Shown here piece after piece: positions 1-6,215 of a stretch of 7,138 bases of DNA. The notes beneath the pieces were generated by a model. That model searched no databases and was not told where the DNA came from. It saw only the letters and a list, made by a program, of their open reading frames with translations. Made by a program: the position numbers and the translations under genes. The DNA comes from Phycisphaeraceae bacterium (lineage in GTDB: Bacteria; Planctomycetota; Phycisphaerae; Phycisphaerales; Phycisphaeraceae), in NCBI GenBank assembly GCA_029260695.1, contig JAJDCT010000300.1:1-7138 (forward strand), in the 5' to 3' direction. Numbering within the stretch: position 1 is the first letter of the stretch; each line of letters opens with the position of its first letter.

Positions 1-2238
1 GTTGACCGACACCAGCGGATTCAGCTCCGGGAAATACCCCGCGGCACAGCCCCGTGGGATGTCGTAGGACACGACACGGAACCCCTTGACACTGCGCTGA
101 ACCCCGTCCGCAAAGTGGCTTTCGATGCTAACGGTTTGTCCACCGTGAAGCGTCAGCTCCGTGATGTCGTCCGGGTGCATGAAGATCACTCGTCGCGTCC
201 CGGCTACACCTCGATATCTGTCGTTGTGGCTGTAGACGGTGGTGTTGTACTGGTCGTGTGAGCGCAGGGTCATCAGACGTAGCTGGCCGACTGTCAGAGT
301 GAGGTCTGGGATCGCCGCAACGGTGAATTCCGCTTTGCCGCTTGCCGTACTCCATTTGCGGTCACCGGCCGGGTTGCCCAGGTAGAACCCGCCGGGGTGT
401 TTGACGCGTTCGTTGAAGCCTTGGAACAGATCGGGCAGCACCTCGGCGATCTTGTCGCGGATCAGGCTGTAGTTTGCCTCGAAGCCTTCCCAGCCGGTGG
501 CGTCACCCGGGAACGTGGCTCGTGCGAGGCGGGCAATGATCGCAGGTTCAGAAAGCAGCATCGGGGACGCCGGCTTACGTTTACCCGTTGAAGCGTGGAC
601 CTGTGACATCGAATCCTCCACCGTCACCGATTGTGGGCCGGCGTCAGAAACATCCGACTCGGTTCTGCCAAGGCACGGCAGGATCAAAGCGTCTGAGCCG
701 ACGACCGTGTGCGAACGATTGAGCTTGGTGGAGACATGCACGGTCAGCCCGCACTTTTCTAATGCACCGTAGGTGTGGGCGGTGTCCGGTGAGGCGGCCG
801 CGAAGTTCCCGCCCATCGCGAAAAAGACATCGACCTTGCCCTCTGACATGGCCCGGATCGATTCGACCGTGTTGTAGCCGGACTCACGGGGAGGCTCAAA
901 ACCAAAGACTTCGCCCAGGCTATCAAGGAAAGCGGGGGCGGGCTGTTCGGTGATCCCCATCGTGCGGTCGCCCTGGACGTTGGAATGACCCCTGACCGGA
1001 CATGCGCCGGCCCCGTCTTTGCCGATGTTGCCACGCAACAACAACAGGTTCACAATCATCTGGATCGTCGGGACCGCGTGCTTGTGTTGGGTCAACCCCA
1101 TCGCCCAGCAGGCGATCACACGCCGGGACTTGGTGTACACCTCGGCGACTTCGGAGATTTGTTGTTGTGACAACCCGGACTGACATTCGATCTGCTCCCA
1201 TGAGGTGGCCCGCAAGTCGTCTATGAAAGCGCCATAACCTGCAGTGTGCTCAGTAATGAAAACATGGTCGAGTATCCCTCCATCGAACCCGCTCTCCATC
1301 TCGACTAGACACTTGCAGATACCCTTGATCGCCGCGAGATCACCACCGATTACGGGCTGGAGGTACATGGAAGTAATCGCGGTTCCGCCGGTGGGTGAGA
1401 GCATCTCGATTGGGTGCTGGGGGTGCTTGAACCTTTCCAGGCCGCGTTCCTTAAGCGGGTTGATCGTGATGATCTTAGCGCCGCGCTGGGCGGCCTTCTG
1501 CAACTCGGTCAGCATACGTGGGTGGTTCGTTCCGGGGTTCTGACCGATCACCAGGATGCAGTCAGCCAACTCGAAATCCCGGATCGTGACCGTTCCCTTG
1601 CCCGTACCGATCGCCTGAGTCATCGCCACGCCGGACGACTCGTGACACATGTTCGAGCAGTCCGGGAGGTTGTTGGTCCCCAGCTTTCGGACAAACAACT
1701 GGTAGAGGAACGCAGCTTCATTGGAGGTTCGGCCCGAGGTGTAGAAAACCGCACGGTTGGGATTATCCAGCGCGTTAAGCCGTTCGCCTAGCAGAGCAAA
1801 GACCGACTCCCATGGCGCCGGTTCGTAGTGGTCCGTATCCCGGTTGTACCGCATCGGCTCGGTCAGTCGGCCGTGGTTTTCGAGCCAATGGTCGGACTGC
1901 TGAGATAAGAACGACACATTGTGCTTGGCAAAGAAACCGCGATCCACTTGTTTGGGTGTTGTTTCCCAGGCGATGGCTTTGATGCCGTTCTCGCAGAACT
2001 CGAACGTCCCCGGTTCCGGGGGTTCGGGCCAGGCACAGCCGGGGCAATCGAACCCGTCGGGCTGGTTCACGCGTAGTAGAGCCGAGGCCGTGCCGAGTGC
2101 GCCGCCCTGATTAAGGATATGCCCGATGCCGGCCTTGAGTGAGCCCCAGCCGCCCGCGGGGCCGTGGTAGGGCTCAACCCGGCCGGAGTCGGTTTGATCC
2201 TGACCGGCCATGGGCTTTTCACGAGGTGCCTCTGACAT
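1..2238 (-). CDS. FdhF/YdeP-type molybdopterin oxidoreductase, C-terminus cut by window edge
   Basis: This frame is open for 746 codons from ATG at 2238 to the window edge with no stop. YdeP-like proteins are about 760 residues, so only some 15-30 residues are missing. The family is related to the formate dehydrogenase alpha subunit and binds a bis-MGD molybdenum cofactor; the physiological substrate of most members is unknown. Visible marks are DCPGCAWPE (Cys65, Cys68) and FCENG (Cys82), probably the N-terminal Fe-S site; CSNMCHESSG, where Cys198 aligns with the Mo-ligand Sec/Cys of formate dehydrogenases; GQNPGTNHPRML; GNIGKDGAGACPVRGHSNVQGDR; MGGNFAAASPDT (from Met475); and MTLRSHDQYNTTVY (from Met656) opening the C-terminal cofactor-binding domain. 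There is no Tat or Sec signal, so it is probably cytoplasmic. No FdhD, electron-transfer subunit or cofactor gene is visible nearby. Met10 is an alternative start, but it has no better ribosome site. The family call is firm; formate as substrate is not implied. Confidence 0.93.
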   Translation of the reverse strand, partial: MSEAPREKPMAGQDQTDSGRVEPYHGPAGGWGSLKAGIGHILNQGGALGTASALLRVNQPDGFDCPGCAWPEPPEPGTFEFCENGIKAIAWETTPKQVDRGFFAKHNVSFLSQQSDHWLENHGRLTEPMRYNRDTDHYEPAPWESVFALLGERLNALDNPNRAVFYTSGRTSNEAAFLYQLFVRKLGTNNLPDCSNMCHESSGVAMTQAIGTGKGTVTIRDFELADCILVIGQNPGTNHPRMLTELQKAAQRGAKIITINPLKERGLERFKHPQHPIEMLSPTGGTAITSMYLQPVIGGDLAAIKGICKCLVEMESGFDGGILDHVFITEHTAGYGAFIDDLRATSWEQIECQSGLSQQQISEVAEVYTKSRRVIACWAMGLTQHKHAVPTIQMIVNLLLLRGNIGKDGAGACPVRGHSNVQGDRTMGITEQPAPAFLDSLGEVFGFEPPRESGYNTVESIRAMSEGKVDVFFAMGGNFAAASPDTAHTYGALEKCGLTVHVSTKLNRSHTVVGSDALILPCLGRTESDVSDAGPQSVTVEDSMSQVHASTGKRKPASPMLLSEPAIIARLARATFPGDATGWEGFEANYSLIRDKIAEVLPDLFQGFNERVKHPGGFYLGNPAGDRKWSTASGKAEFTVAAIPDLTLTVGQLRLMTLRSHDQYNTTVYSHNDRYRGVAGTRRVIFMHPDDITELTLHGGQTVSIESHFADGVQRSVKGFRVVSYDIPRGCAAGYFPELNPLVSVN

Positions 2239-2244
2239 GATCCG

Positions 2245-2250
2245 ATTATA
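2245..2250 (-). promoter_or_regulatory. -10 box of the oxidoreductase gene, probably leaderless
   Basis: On the minus strand a perfect TATAAT ends six bases before the ATG at 2238. A start site the usual 6-8 bases downstream of a -10 box would fall on or next to the A of that ATG. No purine-rich ribosome site lies upstream of the ATG, which agrees with a leaderless mRNA. The -35 is poor: TTGATC at 2270-2265 is the best match, with a short 14-base spacer. That suggests dependence on an activator, or a start further upstream. Confidence 0.5.
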
Positions 2251-2276
2251 CGCTATGCCTGTCAGATCAATTATTT

Positions 2277-2287
2277 TGTGCGCACAG
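2277..2287. promoter_or_regulatory. palindromic putative operator, copy 1
   Basis: TGTGCGCACAG; its first ten bases are a perfect palindrome. The same 11 bases recur at 2390-2400 in this divergent intergenic region. This copy lies just upstream of the -35 region expected for the minus-strand oxidoreductase promoter, where a dimeric activator or repressor could act. The regulator is unknown. The pairing is seen directly; the function is inferred. Confidence 0.45.
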
Positions 2288-2389
2288 GATAGGCCGTGTT
2301 TCGATGATACCCGTGACTGCCCGGCGAAAAATGTTAGGCTTGGCTATACCAGCCGTTAGACACAGCCCGGCGTGATCAAGAACCAGGTA

Positions 2390-2400
2390 TGTGCGCACAG
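2390..2400. promoter_or_regulatory. palindromic putative operator, copy 2
   Basis: Exact second copy of TGTGCGCACAG, 113 bp from copy 1 and 84-94 bp before the chosen start of the secreted hydrolase-like gene at 2484. An in-frame GTG at 2391 falls inside this palindrome and is better read as part of the site than as a start codon. Two sites in a divergent promoter would let one dimeric regulator control both genes, possibly with looping. Confidence 0.45.
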
Positions 2401-2472
2401 ACCCGTCGCGTCGGCCAAGGATAGAGGGCGGATTAACTTTGGCAGACTCGATCATGGTCACAAATCGCATTC

Positions 2473-2477
2473 GAGGG
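2473..2477 (+). promoter_or_regulatory. ribosome binding site that sets the start at 2484
   Basis: GAGGG sits six bases before the ATG at 2484. The upstream in-frame candidates, GTG at 2391 and ATG at 2454, lack such a site. A clean signal peptide begins exactly at the 2484 start, which supports the choice. Confidence 0.7.
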
Positions 2478-2483
2478 ATACAG

Positions 2484-4292
2484 ATGAATCGACGGATACC
2501 TGGGATACTTGGGCTTTTAAGTCTGCTTGGATTCTTCGCCGTGGCCAGCCCGAGCTTGCTGGCCGGAGTAGTGGAAGTCGGGACACACCCGGTCACGCGG
2601 TACTCGGTGGCTGCGGATGATCCCGCTGTGGACGAGCCCATCGCATTTGGGGAGATCGCCGAAGCACCGGCAGGCGGTGTCCATCTTGAGATGGTCAGCA
2701 CTCAGCGCGAGCTAAGCCTGTCACGTTCGGAGGCCAAGGCTGTCCATCACTTGCTTGGGCACATGCTGGCGATGTCGTCACCCACAGACCCGCCTCAAGC
2801 CCCTGCATCATCCACCCCGGATCTGACCGCTGCCGATCAAAGCCAACCCTCGGCGGAAGGGGCCAACGGTCCAGCGGGTTCGTCTCCCGGAGAGACCCCG
2901 CCAACGGATGATGAACCCACGGTTTCTCAGAAGCACGACAAACCGGTGAAGAAACCGTTTCTGGGTATGAACCTGGCCGACGTGACCTACTACAGCCGGG
3001 CCTGGGTCTTCACCGATTTGATGCTTCAGAGCGACGCCTGGCGGAAGGACGGCCGGGGTCACATCTTCAAGACCGGCTACGCGCCACCGGGGCTGTACCT
3101 CTGCACATGGTCCGGCAGCGGGTCGATCCGTTTTGGCGGGGATGCCAAGGCCCAACCGACCGGCTCGAACAGCGCCCAAGTCACCATCACCTCAGGCGAG
3201 CAGGGCGTCGACATGCGTAAGGACGGCAACGTCGCAGACGTGAGCCTGATACGGGTTGAACACGAGACGCGCATCTCGCCGTTCCAGCCGGAATTTCACA
3301 GCGGGCTTTCAGCGTTCAAGGTGATCCGGTTCATGGACTGGGCGAACACAAATAACTCGGGGCATAAAGGCTGGGCCGGTCGGACACGCAAGGGTCGTGT
3401 GACCCAGGTCGGGAAGGGCGGGGTCGCGATCGAATACATGATCGCGTTGAGCAATGAGTTGGGCGCGGACCCCTGGTTATGCATCCCACACAAGGCCGAC
3501 GACGATTACATCCGTCGGTACGCCGAGCTGGTCCGAGATCGGCTGCACCCGGACGCCAAGGTGTACCTTGAGTATTCCAACGAGGTCTGGAACACCCAGT
3601 TCCAACAGCACGACTATGTCCGTCAACTTAGCGGGGGCGACACATTCTCCGATGAGTTCTTCGACACCTGGGCCGAGCGCTGCCGCAAGACATTTTCGAT
3701 CTGGTCGGAAGTCTTTGGGGACGACGCTTCCCATAGGCTGGTGCGTGTCGCGGCGGTGCAGTTGCAGAACCCCTGGATCGCCCAGAAGCTGCTGCCCCGG
3801 CTAAACGGGGAGTTCGACGCGGTCGCGCCGTCGGCCTACTTCGGGATCACACGCAAACAAGGCAAAAGACTCACACATACCAGTTCGGCTGGCCAGATCC
3901 TCGACCTCTGCGAGCAGAACATCCGTGACAGCAACCGCGACTGGTATAACCGGCACGGCCAACTGACCCGCGAGTGGTCCGACAAACTTGACCGACCGAT
4001 CCGGCTTGTAAGCTACGAGGCGGGCCAGCACCTCAGCGCTAATGGCGACGAAGGGTTGCCGTACTACGATGTGTTGATCCAGGCCCAATCTCATCCGCGG
4101 ATGTACGGACTATACCTGCTGAACATGCGGGTCTTTGAGCAGGCCGGAGGCGACCTCTTCGTCGCGTTCAACGATGTCGGCAAGCCCGGGAAGTTCGGGT
4201 CGTGGGGGCACCTTGAGCACCAGACCCAGCCGATCGAACAGGCGACCAAGCACAAGGCGCTGCTTGATTATCCATCGATCCGAGATAAGTAG
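2484..4292 (+). CDS. secreted (beta/alpha)8 glycoside-hydrolase-like protein, uncharacterised
   Basis: 602 residues from ATG 2484. Residues 1-27 form a Sec signal peptide: NRR, then a hydrophobic core at about 8-21, with likely cleavage after SLLA (Ala27). Residues 98-157 are a Pro/Ser/Thr/Gly-rich linker. From KPFLGMNL (about 157-164) a conserved catalytic-type region starts, first with beta-rich sequence, then RFMDWANTNN (282-291), an LSNELGADPWLCIPH segment, YLEYSNEVWN with Asn366-Glu367, an AVAPSAYFG segment (Tyr452), and SYEAGQH with Glu512. The Asn-Glu pair followed by a later Glu after a hydrophobic strand resembles the acid/base and nucleophile of clan GH-A glycoside hydrolases. Catalysis is my inference from this pattern. 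I recall similar proteins as hypothetical or cellulose-binding-like in planctomycetes, without known activity. It probably acts in the periplasm or at the cell surface. It is followed after 72 bases by the thioesterase gene, so co-transcription is possible. No own promoter was recognised. Confidence 0.8.
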   Translation: MNRRIPGILGLLSLLGFFAVASPSLLAGVVEVGTHPVTRYSVAADDPAVDEPIAFGEIAEAPAGGVHLEMVSTQRELSLSRSEAKAVHHLLGHMLAMSSPTDPPQAPASSTPDLTAADQSQPSAEGANGPAGSSPGETPPTDDEPTVSQKHDKPVKKPFLGMNLADVTYYSRAWVFTDLMLQSDAWRKDGRGHIFKTGYAPPGLYLCTWSGSGSIRFGGDAKAQPTGSNSAQVTITSGEQGVDMRKDGNVADVSLIRVEHETRISPFQPEFHSGLSAFKVIRFMDWANTNNSGHKGWAGRTRKGRVTQVGKGGVAIEYMIALSNELGADPWLCIPHKADDDYIRRYAELVRDRLHPDAKVYLEYSNEVWNTQFQQHDYVRQLSGGDTFSDEFFDTWAERCRKTFSIWSEVFGDDASHRLVRVAAVQLQNPWIAQKLLPRLNGEFDAVAPSAYFGITRKQGKRLTHTSSAGQILDLCEQNIRDSNRDWYNRHGQLTREWSDKLDRPIRLVSYEAGQHLSANGDEGLPYYDVLIQAQSHPRMYGLYLLNMRVFEQAGGDLFVAFNDVGKPGKFGSWGHLEHQTQPIEQATKHKALLDYPSIRDK

Positions 4293-4364
4293 CGGCGGTG
4301 GGGCGTTGGTCGCGTGATTTCCAATTGTTCTGGATTGATATTTATTTGGCCAGGTAGACAAGAG

Positions 4365-4775
4365 ATGAGCATGAACGAAAGTTGCCAAGAAGATCACCGA
4401 CATATCGAGGTGCCGGTGCGTGTGCGTTACGTCGAGTGCGACCCGATGAATGTCGCGCACCACACGGTGTACCCGGTGTGGTTTGAGATCGCCAGGACGG
4501 ACCTGCTACGCCAACGCGGCAACGCATACCGTGACCTGGAAGCAGCGGGCGTGATGTTCGTCGTGGCCCGGATGAGCCTTCGGTATCACAAGCCAGCGAA
4601 ATACGACGACGAGCTTACGATCATCTGTGAAGCCAGCCCGTCGGCGGGTGTCAAGGTCGAACACGCTTATGAAGTCCGACGCGGAAACGAGCTGCTGGCG
4701 ACCGGCCAGACCACACTGGTCTGCATCGACCGCGACGGCAAACTCAAGCCGATCCCCACAGACCTTTTCCCCTGA
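4365..4775 (+). CDS. YbgC/4HBT-type acyl-CoA thioesterase (hot-dog fold)
   Basis: 136 residues from ATG 4365, the usual length for a single hot-dog domain. After a short polar N-terminus the first strand reads EVPVRVRYVECDPMNVAHH, then TVYPVWFEIARTDLLR on the central helix. Asp26 and His33 are seven residues apart, the spacing of the catalytic Asp and His in YbgC-type thioesterases. Later strands (ARMSLRYHKPAKYDDELTI, HAYEVRR, LLATGQTTLVCIDRDGK) fit the family closely. It should hydrolyse an acyl- or aroyl-CoA thioester in the cytoplasm as a dimer or tetramer; chain preference cannot be read. No tol-pal genes, the common neighbours of ybgC, are visible. The start is uncertain: AGGT at 4352-4355 serves ATG 4365, while AAGAG at 4360-4364 would suit the ATG at 4371. 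A GTG at 4314 would add an unlikely hydrophobic stretch. Confidence 0.9.
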   Translation: MSMNESCQEDHRHIEVPVRVRYVECDPMNVAHHTVYPVWFEIARTDLLRQRGNAYRDLEAAGVMFVVARMSLRYHKPAKYDDELTIICEASPSAGVKVEHAYEVRRGNELLATGQTTLVCIDRDGKLKPIPTDLFP

Positions 4776-4828
4776 TACTGACAGCCGAAGCGCCTCTGTG
4801 CTAAAGCCACTGGGCACCGAACCGACCT

Positions 4829-4840
4829 ATGTTTAAACAT
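4829..4840. repeat. 12-bp perfect palindrome between thioesterase and C39 genes
   Basis: ATGTTTAAACAT is self-complementary and AT-rich within GC-rich surroundings, 135 bp before the C39 gene start. It could be an operator, but a single 12-bp palindrome is expected once or twice by chance in 7 kb. The rest of the gap (4776-4974) shows no convincing promoter or terminator, only a weak GGTGG/CCACC hairpin at 4925-4941. Confidence 0.2.
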
Positions 4841-4974
4841 CGCAGCGGCGGTGCAGTGCGCTGGTTGTGCGGTTTATGTCGTATATACCGGTGGGGTGGC
4901 ATGTCCGTGCTGGGTTACACCGTGGGTGGGGGGAATCCACCAGATGATCGCGCCGACCTAATACAGTCAGGGCC

Positions 4975-5859
4975 ATGCTAGATCGGGCCCGGTATGTCAG
5001 GTCACCCGGCGGCGACGGCTCTTCTGATCGCTCCGCCCTCTATCGGCGGCTCATTTTGCATCCGACCATCGGCTGGTTTATCTCGATCGCCTCGATATCC
5101 ACGCTCGCCTGGGCGGGGGGGTATTACCTGGGCAGACGGTCCGTCGCCTCGGCACGCTCGGTTTTAATTGGCGGGCTGGCCTGCATGGGCCTGTGGTGTT
5201 GGCTGTCGTATCATCCCGCGGTCGCGGTGAAGCTGATCCCGCTGCCGGTCCTCACGCAGATCGAAGGCATCGGGAGCGTCCCCTTCTTCATGCTGCTTCT
5301 GGGTGTGGCATGGTCAAGGGCGCGGATACCTCGGCAGAAGCGTGTGATCTCATGGGCTGTGATGTTCGGCACAATCTTCTTTATCAATGGCGGGCTGTGG
5401 ATGCTCCAGTCCACCCCCGAGCACGGCTTCGCCGAGACGGTCAGCGACGAGCCCGTCATGCAGAGTCAGGAGTACTCCTGTGTCCCCGCGGCGTGTGCCC
5501 AGGCCCTGGACCACTTGGGCATACCGACCAGTGAGCAGCAGATGGCCAAGCTCACCCAAACCCGTCCCGGCACGGGCTCGACCACACTCCGGGCCATGCA
5601 CGGGCTCAAGCAACGTCTGGAGCAGACGTCGTACGATGTCGAGCTATTGCAGGTGCAGCCCAGAGAGCTGCGTCATATGCCATTTCCGATCGTCACCCCG
5701 CTGCGGTACGAGCCGACCCGCCTGCACATGGTGACGATCACAGGCGCTACCGATGACAAGGTCCAGATCCAGGACCCGGTCGACGGTGCGTCACATATCT
5801 CATGGAACACGCTTGAAAAAGTGTTCACCGGCGAGGTGCTGGTGTTTATCCAGCGGTAG
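4975..5859 (+). CDS. membrane-anchored C39-family cysteine peptidase
   Basis: 294 residues. The N-terminal half has hydrophobic segments at about 33-52, 62-79, 100-113 and 124-144, i.e. three or four membrane helices. The C-terminal half (about 158-294) is a C39 peptidase domain. MQSQEYSCVPAACAQAL supplies Cys169 with Gln163 six residues before it (oxyanion position); RLHMVTITG gives His251; and IQDPVDG gives Asp267. The His-Asp gap of 16 and Cys-His gap of 82 are close to those I recall for ComA-type C39 domains (16 and 79). Well-known C39 domains cut double-glycine leaders while fused to ABC exporters. Here no ABC or exporter domain and no leader-peptide gene is visible, so the substrate is unknown. 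Basic loops at 53-61 and 114-123 suggest an external peptidase domain, but the N-terminus is also Arg-rich, so topology is open. The ribosome site is weak (CAGGG at 4968-4972, only two bases from the ATG), so the start is less certain than the family. Confidence 0.85.
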   Translation: MLDRARYVRSPGGDGSSDRSALYRRLILHPTIGWFISIASISTLAWAGGYYLGRRSVASARSVLIGGLACMGLWCWLSYHPAVAVKLIPLPVLTQIEGIGSVPFFMLLLGVAWSRARIPRQKRVISWAVMFGTIFFINGGLWMLQSTPEHGFAETVSDEPVMQSQEYSCVPAACAQALDHLGIPTSEQQMAKLTQTRPGTGSTTLRAMHGLKQRLEQTSYDVELLQVQPRELRHMPFPIVTPLRYEPTRLHMVTITGATDDKVQIQDPVDGASHISWNTLEKVFTGEVLVFIQR

Positions 5860-5875
5860 GGCACTTGAGCCCTGC
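5856..5875 (+). other. hairpin overlapping the stop of the C39 gene
   Basis: GTAGGGC pairs with GCCCTGC (seven pairs, one a G-T wobble) around the six-base loop ACTTGA, and includes the TAG stop at 5857-5859. No T-run follows, so it is not a standard intrinsic terminator. It may slow 3' decay or contribute to termination. A second, weaker inverted repeat, CGTGT/ACACG, lies at 5882-5903. Confidence 0.3.
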
Positions 5876-5960
5876 GGAGATCGTGTGCCCCGGGCCTAAC
5901 ACGTCAACTTAACTGCTTCCCACGGTGGGTCCGGTTCTCATCGGAGCCGTGCGTGGTGGA

Positions 5961-5988
5961 TTGACGCTAACCAGACAATCACTAGAAT
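5961..5988 (+). promoter_or_regulatory. sigma70-type promoter for ppdK
   Basis: TTGACG (5961-5966) and TAGAAT (5983-5988) are separated by 16 bases, each five of six to the consensus. This is the best plus-strand promoter match seen in the intergenic regions. Transcription would start near 5995, leaving a leader of about 220 nt before the ppdK ATG at 6216. Confidence 0.55.
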
Positions 5989-5994
5989 CGACCG

Positions 5995-6215
5995 TCTTAA
6001 CATGGTTTTCGGCTCCGGTCGAAGCCATCCGGGTCCGCCGATCCGTCATTGATGGTGTTTGGCGGACAATACCCCCCGAATCGGTTCGGAACCCACCGAC
6101 CACCGCTGCCGCCTAAAAGCGTTGCGGACCCTTGGTGCCCCCCGAAACCGCCACGGATCGTCATTCAATCCCTACTCACCGCTACCCGCCTAGAGAAAGA
6201 CCCAGGATTACCACC
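5995..6215 (+). other. long structured 5' leader of ppdK
   Basis: The 356-base gap 5860-6215 has no supported gene; downstream of the promoter it would be transcribed as leader. Visible hairpins are a nine-pair stem with one bulge (6002-6011 with 6020-6028, loop 6012-6019), a perfect seven-pair stem GTCCGCC/GGCGGAC (6033-6039 with 6061-6067, 21-base loop), and CCGAA-tcgg-TTCGG at 6076-6089. The nine-base word CCCCCCGAA occurs twice, at 6072-6080 and again near 6145. I recognise no known riboswitch. Regulation by the leader is an inference. Confidence 0.35.
6204..6207 (+). promoter_or_regulatory. ppdK ribosome binding site
   Basis: AGGA with an eight-base spacer to the ATG at 6216. It supports this start, which includes a Lys/Arg-rich N-terminal extension, over the internal Met22. 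Confidence 0.55.

Noticed and set aside
1414..1791. Plus-strand open frame of 125 codons
   Set aside because: It is antisense to the oxidoreductase, which carries recognisable motifs (including the Cys198 Mo-ligand region) in the same stretch.
2277..2286. Reading the palindrome as a CRP/FNR-type site because of TGTG...CACA
   Set aside because: CRP-family sites have a spacer of several bases between half-sites, whereas here the halves abut. The regulator is left unnamed.
2391..2483. GTG at 2391 as the start of the secreted protein, giving 633 residues
   Set aside because: It lies inside the palindrome, lacks a ribosome site and would bury the signal peptide 31 residues in. ATG 2484 with GAGGG is far better.
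2267..2701. Minus-strand open frame of 144 codons across the divergent region
   Set aside because: It overlaps the signal-peptide region of the secreted protein and the twin palindromes, and its protein has no recognisable motif.
4314..4364. GTG at 4314 as the start of the thioesterase
   Set aside because: The added residues are not part of the hot-dog domain and no ribosome site precedes it.
4890..4933. G-rich stretch that could form a G-quadruplex
   Set aside because: The G-runs are separated by loops of about 15 and 9 bases, too long for a convincing case.
6002..6052. 16-codon open frame in the ppdK leader, its stop overlapping the next ATG by one base
   Set aside because: It would start only about seven bases after the predicted transcription start, has no ribosome site, and its codons show no attenuator-like run. 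It may be chance.
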